Assembly: GCF_003008535.1 (NCBI RefSeq) | Contig: NZ_CP027666.1 | Location: forward strand, 2,841,501-2,905,500 | Length of the DNA: 64,000 bases | Origin: Ottowia oryzae | GTDB taxonomy: Bacteria; Pseudomonadota; Gammaproteobacteria; Burkholderiales; Burkholderiaceae_C | Reading direction: 5' to 3' | In this document: in pieces, positions 33,582 to 41,854 of the stretch | How the letters are laid out: every line of letters begins with the position of its first letter | Numbering within the stretch: the stretch's first letter is position 1 | Translations under genes and position numbers: made by a program | The notes under the pieces: generated by a model | Seen by the model: only the letters and a program-made list of their open reading frames with translations | Databases searched by the model: none | What the model was told of the DNA's origin: nothing

Positions 33582-35501
33582 ATGATCATTGGTACCGCAG
33601 GCCACATCGACCATGGCAAGAGCACGTTGGTGCGCGCCCTCACCGGCGTAGACACCGACCGCCTGCCCGAAGAAAAAAAGCGCGGCATCAGCATTGAGCT
33701 GGGCTATGCCTTCCTGGATGTCGAAGGCAGCGACGCGCGCGTGGGCTTCATCGACGTGCCCGGCCACGAAAGGCTGGTGCACACCATGGTGGCCGGCGCC
33801 AGCGGCATCGACATGGCCTTGTTGCTGGTGGCGGCCGACGACGGCCCCATGCCGCAAACACTGGAACACCTGGCCGTACTGAGCCTGCTGGGCATCCGCC
33901 GCGGCGTGGTCGCCATCACCAAGGCCGACCGCGCATCGCCCGAGCGCATCGCCGAAGTCCGCGCCGAAATGGCCGCCCTGCTGGCGCCCACGCCGCTGTC
34001 GGGCGCGCCCATCCTCGCCGTATCGGCACAAACGGGCGAAGGCGTTGACGCGCTGAAAGCTATCATTTTGGAAGCTGCCCGTGCTGATGCAGCGGGCGCT
34101 GAAGGCGGTTTTGACCACAAAGCCTTTCGCCTGGCCATCGACCGCAGCTTCACCCTGGCCGGCACGGGCACCGTGGTCACCGGCACCATCCACGCGGGCC
34201 AGGTGCGCGTGGGCGACGAACTGGCCGTGCTGCCCACGCCCAGCGGGCAGCCCGTCCTCACCCGCGCGCGCAGCCTGCACGCGCAAAACCGCGCCGTGGA
34301 GGCCGCGCAGGCCGGCCAGCGCTGCGCCGTGGCGCTGCCCGGTATCGCCAAGAACGACGTCGAACGCGGCCAGTGGCTGTGCGACCCGGCCATCGCGCTG
34401 CAAACCCACCGCATCGACGTGCAGCTGACGCTGTGGCATGGCGAAGCCAAGGCGATGAAATCGGGCGCGCGCGTGCTCGTACACATCGGTGCGGCCCACG
34501 TCGCCGCCAGCGTGGCGCTGCTGGATGTCGACGTGCTCGCGCCCGGCGAATCGGCCCTGGCCCAGCTCGTGCTGCACGCCCCGGTGGGCGCATGGCATGG
34601 CGAACGCGTGCTGCTGCGCGACGCCGCCGCCAGCCGCACCGTGGCCGGCGGCACCGTGCTCGACCCCTTTGCGCCCACGCGCTACCGCCGCACGCCCCAG
34701 CGCCTGGCCGAGCTGCGCGCGCTGACCCTGCCGACCGCGCCTGAGCGCTTGGCCGGCCTGCTGGCCGTGGCGCCCTACGGCGTGGACGTGGCCCGCTTCG
34801 CCGCCGCGCAAGGCTTGGCCAGCCTGACGCCAGATTCAGTACCCAACAAGGCGCTGGCGCAGGCAGGGCTTGCGCTGGGCGCTACACAAACCGAAGCATT
34901 TGAGCAGGCCGCCCTGGCCGCGTTGGCCGCCTTTCACGACAAGCAGCCCGACGAACTCGGCCCCGACACCGCGCGCCTGCGCCGCCTGGCCGCGCCGCGC
35001 CTGCCCGCGCCGCTGTGGCAGACGCTGCTGGCCCGTTTGGCCGCCGACGGCCGCCTGGGCCTGCGCGGCGCCGTCGCCCACCTGCCCAGCCACGGCGCGC
35101 AACTGACGGCGCAAGAAACCCGCATCGCCCAAAAAGTGGCGCCCGGCCTGGCCGCCGCCGGTTTTGAAGGCGCCTGGGTGCGCGACCTGGCCAAGGGCGC
35201 GGGCGAAAGCGAAGCGCTGGTGCGCATCACGCTGGCACGCCTGGCACGCCAGGGCGATCTGCACCAAACGGTGAAAGACCTGTACTACGCGCCCGCCACC
35301 ATGGCGCGCCTGGCGGCCATCGCGCGCGAGGTGGGCTCGGAACATGACGGCGACGTGCTGGCCGCGCAGTTCCGCGACGCCACCGGCCTGGGCCGCAAGC
35401 GCGCCATCCAGATCCTGGAGTACTTCGACCGCATCGGCCTGACCCGCCGCGTGGGCGATCTGCACAAGCTGCGGGCGGAATCGACGCTGTTCATCGAATG
35501 A
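33582..35501 (+). CDS. selB: Selenocysteine-specific elongation factor
   Basis: This 639-residue GTPase brings Sec-tRNA to UGA codons next to a SECIS. G1 is GTAGHIDHGKST, G3 is DVPGHERLVHTM and G4 is TKAD. EF-Tu-like domains II and III follow, then C-terminal winged-helix domains that bind the SECIS (ending FDRIGLTRRVGDLHKL). Residues about 159-178, between the G domain and domain II, are encoded by a dispersed-repeat copy. tRNA-Sec lies 287 bp downstream. Confidence 0.94.
   Translation: MIIGTAGHIDHGKSTLVRALTGVDTDRLPEEKKRGISIELGYAFLDVEGSDARVGFIDVPGHERLVHTMVAGASGIDMALLLVAADDGPMPQTLEHLAVLSLLGIRRGVVAITKADRASPERIAEVRAEMAALLAPTPLSGAPILAVSAQTGEGVDALKAIILEAARADAAGAEGGFDHKAFRLAIDRSFTLAGTGTVVTGTIHAGQVRVGDELAVLPTPSGQPVLTRARSLHAQNRAVEAAQAGQRCAVALPGIAKNDVERGQWLCDPAIALQTHRIDVQLTLWHGEAKAMKSGARVLVHIGAAHVAASVALLDVDVLAPGESALAQLVLHAPVGAWHGERVLLRDAAASRTVAGGTVLDPFAPTRYRRTPQRLAELRALTLPTAPERLAGLLAVAPYGVDVARFAAAQGLASLTPDSVPNKALAQAGLALGATQTEAFEQAALAALAAFHDKQPDELGPDTARLRRLAAPRLPAPLWQTLLARLAADGRLGLRGAVAHLPSHGAQLTAQETRIAQKVAPGLAAAGFEGAWVRDLAKGAGESEALVRITLARLARQGDLHQTVKDLYYAPATMARLAAIAREVGSEHDGDVLAAQFRDATGLGRKRAIQILEYFDRIGLTRRVGDLHKLRAESTLFIE
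34057..34114 (+). repeat. Dispersed repeat (ATAGCTGC family), inside selB
   Basis: It reads GCTATCATTTTGGAAGCTGC, CCGTGC, then GGGCGCTGAAGGCGGTTTTG. In frame it encodes EAARADAAGAEGGFD, matching the cysN copy in both reading phase and residues. It falls at the junction of the G domain and domain II. Confidence 0.7.
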
Positions 35502-35710
35502 CCAAGCGCCGCCCTATCTGCCGATGATCCGGCCAAGACTGTGCATGCCACCCGAGCCATTCCGCGAACAGATGGCGTGAATTCGCCCCGCGCCATGGGC
35601 GCGCCGCGTCGATCGGGTTCAGATACAGGCACAATCACGGCCCTGGCTTCGGCGGGGCCACCTGCGTCAGCCACCGCTCCATCCAGCCAACGCCGTGCTC
35701 GGGCATGCAC

Positions 35711-35780
35711 CGAGCACTGGCGTTGTCCCCCCTCCCGCAGAGAGAGGGGGAAGGCGCCCAAGGCGCCTCAGGGGGGAGTT
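35711..35780. repeat. About 60-bp intergenic repeat, copy 2 (inverted)
   Basis: Its reverse complement matches 212-273, including the blocks GGCGCCTTCCCCCTCTCTCT, CGGGAGGGG and GACAACG. Weaker similarity continues toward about 35675. It lies between selB and tRNA-Sec. Confidence 0.8.
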
Positions 35781-35788
35781 CTCAATTC

Positions 35789-35884
35789 GGAAGGGCAACC
35801 ATCCTGGTGGGTGGGCCGGGCTTCAAACCCGGTGGGTGACGCCATGCGTCGCCGGGTGGGTTCGACTCCCATGCCCTTCCGCCA
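35789..35884 (+). tRNA. selC: tRNA-Sec (anticodon UCA)
   Basis: The 96 bases include the encoded CCA. The acceptor stem is 8 bp (GGAAGGGC with GCCCTTCC), longer than in ordinary tRNAs and diagnostic for tRNA-Sec. The anticodon TCA is at 35823-35825 in loop CTTCAAA, the variable arm is long, and the TPsiC loop contains GGTTCGACTCC. It lies directly downstream of selB and supplies the suppressor for fdnG UGA-196. Confidence 0.96.
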
Positions 35885-36018
35885 AACAGCCTTGTGCGAC
35901 AACGCTTTGCGCTACTTCCGGCGCGGCTTGGGGATAAGCCGGGGCTAGCGCCCGGCTACTGCCTCAATCGGCGCCGAAGCTTCTGGCAAGCAGCATCGCC
36001 CCCGCTGTCGCCAGCGAC

Positions 36019-36501
36019 TCAATGCTTGACCGGAATCGGCGTCGCCCGGTCGATCGGCACGGCCGTCACGCCGTTTTGGGGCGATCCTTCGATCAGCTTG
36101 TCGGAGTACGTCAGGTACACCAGCGTGTTGCGCGGTGCGTCCACCATGCGCACCACGCGCAGGCGCTTGAACAGCACCGACATGCGTTCAGAGAACACCT
36201 CGTCTTCCTTGGGCAGCGGCTGCTTGAAGCGCACCGGCGCCACCTGGCGGCAGGCGATCGAGGCTTCGGCGCGGTCTTCGGCCAGGCCCAGGCCGCCCTT
36301 GATGCCGCCGGTTTTCGCGCGCGAGACGTAGCAGGTCACGCCTTCGACCTGCGGGTCGTCGTAGGCTTCGACCACGATCTTGTGGTTGGGGCCAATCCAT
36401 TGGAAGGCGGTGCTGACGTCGCCGATCTGCTGGGCCTGCGCGGCGCCGGCCAGCGTGCCCAGCAGGCAGACCAAGGCGCGGCGGATGGTGGGTTGGGTCA
36501 T
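36019..36501 (-). CDS. creA: CreA family protein
   Basis: This 160-residue periplasmic protein has a cleavable signal peptide (about 23 residues, ending AQAQ). The mature start QIGDVSTAFQWIGPNHKIVV, then YDDPQVEGVTCYVSRAKTGG and KTGGIKGGLGLAEDRAEASI are the CreA family pattern. Two cysteines (in VTCYV and IACRQ) probably form a disulfide. The function is unknown in all members. It stands alone on the minus strand. Confidence 0.88.
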   Translation of the reverse strand: MTQPTIRRALVCLLGTLAGAAQAQQIGDVSTAFQWIGPNHKIVVEAYDDPQVEGVTCYVSRAKTGGIKGGLGLAEDRAEASIACRQVAPVRFKQPLPKEDEVFSERMSVLFKRLRVVRMVDAPRNTLVYLTYSDKLIEGSPQNGVTAVPIDRATPIPVKH

Positions 36502-36516
36502 CGCAAAATCTCACTG

Positions 36517-36577
36517 AAAGTGGCAATTGGCGCAAGTGTAGCGGGCGCAGGCAGCTATCATTTCAGAAGCATTCACC
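36517..36577 (-). repeat. Dispersed repeat (ATAGCTGC family)
   Basis: On the minus strand it reads TGCTTCTGAAATGATAGCTG, CCTGCGC, then GCGCCAATTGCCACTTTC. It fills the divergent gap between creA and the GcvH-like gene. Confidence 0.7.
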
Positions 36578-36596
36578 CCGCTGCCACAATACAGCC

Positions 36597-37175
36597 ATGA
36601 GCATGTTGCCGCCCCTGCAAGACCCGCCCGATTGGCTGTACCTGGTGCCCCAGCAGGTCTGGGCGCGGCCCGAGGGCGATGGCACGGCCACGGTGGGCAT
36701 CACGCAGCTGGGCATTCACCTGTCGGGCGAGGTGTACATGTGCCGCGCCAAGCGCGTGGGCACCGAGCTGGCGCAGGGCGAGACGATGGCGGTGGTGGAG
36801 CTGTCCAAATCCGTGGTGGCGGTGAAAACGCCCGTCAGCGGCACCGTGGTGCAAGTCAACGAAGCGCTGGAAGACCGGCCCGAGCTGGTGCACCGCGACC
36901 CGTACGGCGCCGGCTGGATTGCGCGGCTGCGCCTGACCGATCTGGCGCGTGACATGGCCGATCTGGTGACCGGCGACGCCGTGGCCCCCGCCATGGCCCA
37001 CCACGCCTGGTTGAACCGGCTGGCGCTGGTGCCCGCCACCACGCCCGGCGCGGCGCCGTCGGCGGGCCCGCAGAACGACAGTGACAGTGACAGTGACAGT
37101 GACAGTGACAGTGACAGTGACAGTGACAGTGACAGTGACAGTGACAGCGACAGCGACAGCGGCAGCGCGCCATGA
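36597..37175 (+). CDS. GcvH-like lipoyl-domain protein with Asp-Ser repeat tail
   Basis: The product is 192 residues. Residues 14-140 are a glycine-cleavage H-type domain; the lipoylation site is Lys71 in VVELSKSVVAVKTPVSG. There are no glycine-cleavage genes next to it; instead it overlaps a DsrE-like gene by 4 bp (ATGA). The C-terminus ends in about 14 Asp-Ser pairs encoded by a GACAGT/GACAGC array, acidic and probably disordered. By analogy with lipoate-binding proteins of the sHdr sulfur-oxidation system, a role in sulfur transfer is possible; a normal H-protein role is less likely given the context. Confidence 0.75.
   Translation: MSMLPPLQDPPDWLYLVPQQVWARPEGDGTATVGITQLGIHLSGEVYMCRAKRVGTELAQGETMAVVELSKSVVAVKTPVSGTVVQVNEALEDRPELVHRDPYGAGWIARLRLTDLARDMADLVTGDAVAPAMAHHAWLNRLALVPATTPGAAPSAGPQNDSDSDSDSDSDSDSDSDSDSDSDSDSDSGSAP
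37077..37160 (+). repeat. Hexanucleotide microsatellite (GACAGT/C)14
   Basis: There are eleven GACAGT units (37077-37142) followed by three GACAGC units (37143-37160). It is in frame and encodes alternating Asp and Ser at the end of the GcvH-like protein, just before the start of the DsrE-like gene. Six-base units can expand or shrink without a frameshift. Confidence 0.95.
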
Positions 37176-37567
37176 GCTACGCCGAGCACAGCGCCGAAGG
37201 CGTGGCGATTCTGCTGTGGGCCACCGACCCCAGCGCGCCGGAGCGGCTGGCCACGCCCTTCTTTCACGCCGCCGCCGCTGCGGCCATGGACGCACCGGTG
37301 GAGATTTATTTCACCGCCGCCAGCGTGCAGCTGCTGGCCCCCGGCGTGGCCGCCGCGCTGCGCGCCAGCCCGCGCATCGACAAGACCGTGCTGGCCCACA
37401 TGCAGGACGCGGCCGGCCACGGCGCGCGCTTTTTCGCCTGCACCGACGCGCTTATCGCGCAGGGCCTGGACGGCGTGACGCTGATTCCCGAATACACCGG
37501 GCGCGGCGGCGCGGTGCAGTTCATGGCCCGCGCGCTGGATTTGCGCTGGCGCACGCTGGTGTTCTAA
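37172..37567 (+). CDS. DsrE-like protein
   Basis: This 131-residue cytoplasmic protein has the DsrE/F fold: an N-terminal strand GVAILLWATDP, then helix AERLATPFFHAAAAAAM-like region, VEIYFTAASVQLL, and Cys90 in RFFACTDALIAQGL, the place of the persulfide-carrying cysteine of this family. It starts within the stop of the GcvH-like gene (ATGA), so the two are translated together. A sulfur-carrier or redox role with the lipoyl protein is inferred. Confidence 0.72.
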   Translation: MSYAEHSAEGVAILLWATDPSAPERLATPFFHAAAAAAMDAPVEIYFTAASVQLLAPGVAAALRASPRIDKTVLAHMQDAAGHGARFFACTDALIAQGLDGVTLIPEYTGRGGAVQFMARALDLRWRTLVF

Positions 37568-37768
37568 AAACGAGCTGATTGCGCAGCGGGCCAAGCGCGC
37601 CCGCGCTCACCCTCGCCCTCACCCGCCCGTCCGCTGCATGGCGAATCCTGCAAGCCCCGGCGTGACAGCCACGCTGGGCGCACCGGCCTAGAATGGCCGC
37701 TTTCCCGGAAGAACCGGCTGGCCACGGGCCATGAAAGGCTTTCATTCTTGACATCCACAGGGGTGAAG

Positions 37769-38680
37769 ATGAGCGACCCTTTCATTTTTCTCAGCCCGGA
37801 GATCACCCGGGCCCACGCGCTGACACTGAAGGACTGGCTGGCCGACGAGGCCGTCACCCGCTACCTGAGCGATTCGCGCGATGTCTCGCGCAGCATCGCC
37901 CAAATGGTCGAGCGCGTTCATCTGCCCACGCTCACGCACCTGTTCAACCAGGGCGGCCGCTTTTTCATGGCCTGCGACCGGCACGACACGCCCGTGGGCT
38001 TTGTGCGGCTGGTCAAGAGCGACCGCCGCTGCGAAATCGTACTGGTGATTGGCGAGCGCGACAACTGGGGCCGCAAGCTGGGCGCCAGCGCGATCCGTGA
38101 AGGCATGAAGCTGGCCTTCTTCGAGATGCGCGCCGATGAGCTGGTGGCCAAGATCCATTCGGCCAATGCGCGGTCGCTCAAAGCCTTCGAGCGCAGCGGC
38201 TTCGTGCTGGACAGCGAAACGCCGACGACGAAATCCTTCGTCATGCCCTCGCAGCGCTACCTGCGCCTGCTGCGCGAAAGCCCCGCGCCGCACACCCGCG
38301 CGATCTGCATCACCGAGCTGGACAAGACGCGGCTGCAAAGCCTGGTCGAGTACTGGGATGGCCCCGACGCTTTCGAGCTGGAGCACGAGGTGGAACGCGC
38401 CACCATCGTCGATCCGCGGCAGGTGGGCGACGACGTGGTGACGATGAATTCCAAGGCCTTGCTGCAGGTGGACGACGAAGAGCGGGAAGTGGCGCTGGTG
38501 TACCCCGACGACGCGGACAGCAGCGCCGACAAGGTGTCGGTGGCCTCGGGCATCGGCACCGCCATCCTGGGCTACAAGGAGGGCGACGCCTTCAACTGGC
38601 GCATCCCCAACCGCACCTGCCACATCCGCATCCGCAAGGTGCTGTACCAGCCGGAGGCGGCGGGCGACTTTCATCTGTAG
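37769..38680 (+). CDS. GNAT acetyltransferase - Rnk/GreA-C fusion protein
   Basis: The product is 303 residues. Residues 1-165 are a GNAT N-acetyltransferase domain (VGFVRLVKSDRRCEIVLVIG; acetyl-CoA site near GRKLGASAIREGMK; NARSLKAFERSGF). Residues about 185-300 match Rnk and the GreA/GreB C-terminal domain (FELEHEVERATIV, DDVVTMNSKALLQV, ASGIGTAILGYKEGDAFNW). Rnk-type domains bind the RNA-polymerase secondary channel. ATG 37769 follows a GGGGTGAAG; a TTG at 37748 is a weaker alternative. The substrate is unknown. Confidence 0.85.
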   Translation: MSDPFIFLSPEITRAHALTLKDWLADEAVTRYLSDSRDVSRSIAQMVERVHLPTLTHLFNQGGRFFMACDRHDTPVGFVRLVKSDRRCEIVLVIGERDNWGRKLGASAIREGMKLAFFEMRADELVAKIHSANARSLKAFERSGFVLDSETPTTKSFVMPSQRYLRLLRESPAPHTRAICITELDKTRLQSLVEYWDGPDAFELEHEVERATIVDPRQVGDDVVTMNSKALLQVDDEEREVALVYPDDADSSADKVSVASGIGTAILGYKEGDAFNWRIPNRTCHIRIRKVLYQPEAAGDFHL

Positions 38681-38715
38681 GCGGGCGCGGCGCGGGGATG
38701 ACCGGCGGCGGCACT

Positions 38716-38750
38716 CGGTCGCACTTGATCGCACTTGATCGCACTTGTGG
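38716..38750. repeat. Triplicated 10-bp direct repeat TCGCACTTGA
   Basis: GGTCGCACTTGA, TCGCACTTGA and TCGCACTTGT follow one another, with related CGATCGCATTGG about 15 bp later. They could be operator-like iterons; no regulator is adjacent. Confidence 0.7.
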
Positions 38751-38860
38751 CACGCGATCAACCCCGATCGCATTGGTCGAACGCCGTCGAATTGGGCCAC
38801 ATAGCGCCGCACCATCGGTCACTGTGCAACGGTTGGCACACGGCGACCATCGCGCGTATT

Positions 38861-38920
38861 CATAACGAAATCGGCCTCCAGCGCTGACTTCACCAGCGCT
38901 GGCAGCTATCTTTATGAAAG
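38861..38920 (-). repeat. Dispersed repeat (ATAGCTGC family)
   Basis: On the minus strand it reads AAAGATAGCTGCCAGCGCTG, then CAGCGCTGGAGGCCGATTTC. It is a near-consensus copy. Confidence 0.8.
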
Positions 38921-39156
38921 CACTGGAGGGATGCCAATCGACACATCCATTCCACCCGATGCACCCGTCGGCACGCATGCGAAGCGCACCCCATGCGCAC
39001 CAGGCGCTCACGCAAGTCGCTTTCACGCACGCCAGCGCCGCCGCGCCCAGTCGCCCTTGCGACGCATTCGGCCGCACTGTCACAGCGCCGGGGTGGTGCG
39101 ATGCCGCCACCCTGGTTAGGGTATGCCCACGTCCACCTCCCAACGCAGGCCCGCCC

Positions 39157-40266
39157 ATGACCGCCATCGACTTTCTGATCCGTGAGCAAGACTTTTCCGA
39201 GCTGCGCGCGCGGCCCGGCGTGGCGCTGCCGCTGGCGCCCGGCCAGGTGCGCGTGGCGGTGGATCTGTTTTCGCTCTCGGCCAACAACATCACCTACGCC
39301 GCGTTTGGCGATGCGGGCAGCTACTGGCGCTTCTTCCCCAGCGGCGAAGCCGGCTGGGGCATCGTGCCCGTGTGGGGCTTCGCCACCGTCACCGAATCCA
39401 CGCACGACGGCGTGGCAGTGGGCGAGCGGCTGTACGGCTTCTGGCCCATGGCTTCGCACGCGGTGATGACGCCGGGCCGCGTTTCGCCACTGCGCATGGT
39501 GGACGCCGCACCGCACCGCGCCGAGCTGCCTGCCGCCTACAACGCCTATTTCCGCTGCGCGGCCGATCCGCAGTACACCGCCGACAGCGAAGCCGTGCAG
39601 GCCGTGCTGCGGCCCTTGTTCATCACCTCGTGGCTGGTGGCCGACTTTCAGATCGACAACGACTGCTTTGGCGCGCTGTGGGAAGGCCAGGCCACGGTGC
39701 CGCTGTCCAGCGCGTCCAGCAAGACGGCGTACGGCACGGCGTTTTGCCTGGCGCAGCAGCCGAACGTGCGGGTGGTCGGCCTCACCTCGCCACGCAACCG
39801 CGCGTTCTGCCAGCGGCTGGGCTGCTACGACGAGGTGCTGGCCTACGACGAGCTGGCCGCGCTGCCGCCCGACCTGCCGCTGGTCTACGTCGACTTCACG
39901 GGCGATGCCGCGGTGACGCGCGCCGTGCATGAGCACCTGCAGGGCCTGCGCCACAGCCTGAGCGTGGGCTACACCCGCCTGGATCGGCCCAGCACCCTGT
40001 CCGTCGCGCCTCTGCCCGGGCCGCCCGTCACCGTGTTCTTTGCGCCCGCCCAGATCAAGAAGCGCACCAAGGAATGGGGGCACGAGGCCTTCACCCAGCG
40101 CATGGCGGACGTGTGGCACGCCTTCCGCCAGCAGGTGGGCGCGCCACCGCAGCCGTGGCTGTCGATTCAAGAGCACCGCGGCGCCGACGCGGTGGCGCAG
40201 ATCTGGGGCCAGCTGCTGGTGGGCCAGGCACGGCCGGACGACGGGCACGTGGTGCGCCTGGGTTGA
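39157..40266 (+). CDS. DUF2855 family protein (MDR-like)
   Basis: The product is 369 residues and belongs to DUF2855. Distant resemblance to zinc-free medium-chain dehydrogenases is suggested by LFSLSANNITYAAFGD, SWLVADFQIDNDCFGA and VPLSSASSKTAYGTAF, which is followed by a short Rossmann-like segment (NVRVVGLTSPRNRAF). No zinc ligands are visible. ATG 39157 was chosen at the start of the conserved region; the longer frame upstream is unlikely. Function and substrate are unknown. Confidence 0.82.
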   Translation: MTAIDFLIREQDFSELRARPGVALPLAPGQVRVAVDLFSLSANNITYAAFGDAGSYWRFFPSGEAGWGIVPVWGFATVTESTHDGVAVGERLYGFWPMASHAVMTPGRVSPLRMVDAAPHRAELPAAYNAYFRCAADPQYTADSEAVQAVLRPLFITSWLVADFQIDNDCFGALWEGQATVPLSSASSKTAYGTAFCLAQQPNVRVVGLTSPRNRAFCQRLGCYDEVLAYDELAALPPDLPLVYVDFTGDAAVTRAVHEHLQGLRHSLSVGYTRLDRPSTLSVAPLPGPPVTVFFAPAQIKKRTKEWGHEAFTQRMADVWHAFRQQVGAPPQPWLSIQEHRGADAVAQIWGQLLVGQARPDDGHVVRLG

Positions 40267-40356
40267 CTGCGCGCAGTTGGCGCAGCCCGGCGGCGGCAAC
40301 TTCGCGGTGCGCCAGCGCTGCAGCCGCAGTTTGGCCGGCGCCCGAATTAGATCGGA

Positions 40357-40418
40357 TAGAAAAACGGCTCTAGCGCAGGCTGCACCAGCGCCAGCAGCTA
40401 TTCTTTTAGAAGCAAATG
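40357..40418 (-). repeat. Dispersed repeat (ATAGCTGC family)
   Basis: On the minus strand it reads TGCTTCTAAAAGAATAGCTG, CTGGCGC, then TGCGCTAGAGCCGTTTTTC. It lies in the convergent gap between the DUF2855 gene and the MscS-type gene. Confidence 0.75.
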
Positions 40419-40475
40419 CCTGAGGACTGAGGTGTGGCTCGCAGCGCCCGGCGTGGGCCACACTCGCCACCCCCA

Positions 40476-40500
40476 ACCGCACCGCACCGCACCGCACCGG
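40476..40500. repeat. Pentanucleotide microsatellite ACCGC x5
   Basis: Four ACCGC units plus ACCGG lie 46 bp downstream of the MscS-type gene stop. The array is non-coding. Confidence 0.8.
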
Positions 40501-40546
40501 CGACGCGTGCCAGCCCCCAGCGGCGCCCTGCCCGCCCTGCCCGCGC

Positions 40547-41854
40547 CTACCCCTCCTGCGCGCTGCGCCGGTCGGGCGGTGCCATGCCCGCTTGCTGCGC
40601 GGCCAGCTGCGCCGTCAGGCCGCGCATGTCGGCGCCGCCCGGCGCCTGGAACACGCGCAGGCCGAACTCCGGCAGGATGGCCAGCAGGTGGTCGAACAGG
40701 TCGCCCTGAATCGCCTCGTACTCCACCCAGCGCGTGGTGGTGGTAAAGCAGTACAGCTCCATGGGCACGCCCTCGGCGGTGGGCTGCATCATGCGCACCA
40801 TCAGCGTCATGTCTTTGTGGATGCTGCTGTTGGCTTGCAGGTAGGCGTTGGTGTAGGCGCGGAAGGTGCCCAGGTTGGTCAGGCGCCGCTGGTTGGCGGG
40901 CACGCGCGCCAGGGCTTCGCCCAGTTCGCTGGCCTTCATGCTGCGCGAGACTTTCACCGCGCTGGCCTTTTCGCGCACGTAATCGGCGATCAGCTCGACC
41001 TCGCTCAGCCGGTCGATCTCTTCGTCGTCCAGAAAGCGGATGCTGCCCGCGTCGATCATCAGCGTGCGCTTGATGCGCCGCCCGCCCGATTCGCTCATGC
41101 CGCGCCAGTTCTTGAAGCTCTCGCTCATCAGCTTCCAGGTGGGAATGGTGACGATGGTCTTGTCCCAGTTCTGCACCTTTACCGTGTTCAGCGCGATGTC
41201 GATCACATCGCCGTCGGCCCCGGCCTGCGGCATCTCGATCCAGTCGCCCACGCGCAGCATGTCGTTGCCTTCGATCTGCAAGCCCGCGGCAAACGACTTG
41301 ATGGTGTCCTGAAACACCAGCATCAGCACCGCCGACATGGCGCCAAAGCCCGACAGCACGATCAGCGGCGATTTGTCGGCCAGCGCGGCGATCATCACCA
41401 CCACCGCGGCGGCGCCCACCACCAACTGCCCCAGCTGGATGTACGACTTGATCGAGCGCGACCGCTCGGTGCCCTCGGCCAGCGCGCGCTGCTGGTGCAC
41501 GGTTTGCGTGACGCTGAGCACCTCGATCAGCGTGCGTGCGATGCACAGCACCGTCAGCGCCGCGGCCACGTTCTGCACCACCGTGACCAGCGTGGGCGGC
41601 AGGTGCTCCACCAGGCCAATGCCCAGCTGGATGACCAGCGTGGGCACGATCTGCGCGGCGCGGCTGAGCACGCCAGGGTTGAGCAGCACCGCCACCACGC
41701 CCGGCTGGGTGTGCGCCGCCAAGCGCGCCAGGCCGCGCGCCAGCACCTGCCGCGCCAGCCACTGCGCCACCCACGCGACGAGCAGCAGGCCCAGCACGCC
41801 CAGGGTAGCCTGAGCCCAGGGCTGGTCCAATGAAAATGGGGGAAGTTGGTCCAT
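40547..41854 (-). CDS. MscS-family mechanosensitive channel (YbdG-like)
   Basis: This 435-residue inner-membrane protein has four to five transmembrane helices in the first 180 residues. They are followed by the MscS pore-lining region (VLSGFGAMSAVLMLVFQDTI, then FAAGLQIEGNDMLRVGDWIE) and a large cytoplasmic domain, with an insertion as in YbdG. It should open under hypo-osmotic stress and release solutes. ATG 41854 was chosen with an AGGAGG 8 bases upstream; about 49 further upstream codons are open but not convincing. Confidence 0.88.
   Translation of the reverse strand: MDQLPPFSLDQPWAQATLGVLGLLLVAWVAQWLARQVLARGLARLAAHTQPGVVAVLLNPGVLSRAAQIVPTLVIQLGIGLVEHLPPTLVTVVQNVAAALTVLCIARTLIEVLSVTQTVHQQRALAEGTERSRSIKSYIQLGQLVVGAAAVVVMIAALADKSPLIVLSGFGAMSAVLMLVFQDTIKSFAAGLQIEGNDMLRVGDWIEMPQAGADGDVIDIALNTVKVQNWDKTIVTIPTWKLMSESFKNWRGMSESGGRRIKRTLMIDAGSIRFLDDEEIDRLSEVELIADYVREKASAVKVSRSMKASELGEALARVPANQRRLTNLGTFRAYTNAYLQANSSIHKDMTLMVRMMQPTAEGVPMELYCFTTTTRWVEYEAIQGDLFDHLLAILPEFGLRVFQAPGGADMRGLTAQLAAQQAGMAPPDRRSAQEG

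Larger units (their letters stand above)
38681..39156. other. Intergenic region with short direct repeats (476 bp)
   Basis: It contains three TCGCACTTG units near 38719-38748 and one dispersed-repeat copy at 38861-38920. A reading frame in phase with the DUF2855 gene opens at 38914, but it is low-complexity and starts at the repeat edge, so I do not count it as coding. Nothing else was recognised. Confidence 0.5.

Noticed and set aside
35541..35948. Plus-strand frame across tRNA-Sec
   Set aside because: It reads through the intergenic repeat and the tRNA gene; no protein motif.
37077..37160. CRISPR-like array
   Set aside because: Units are 6 bp with no spacers; this is a coding microsatellite.
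37562..37610. Possible further copy of the dispersed repeat after the DsrE-like gene
   Set aside because: Only AGCTGATTGCGC is shared and the second half (GGGCGCTGGAGGC) is missing.
38914..39156. N-terminal extension of the DUF2855 protein
   Set aside because: The frame is open but begins inside a repeat copy, has His/Pro/Ala-rich composition and no similarity to the family start at 39157.
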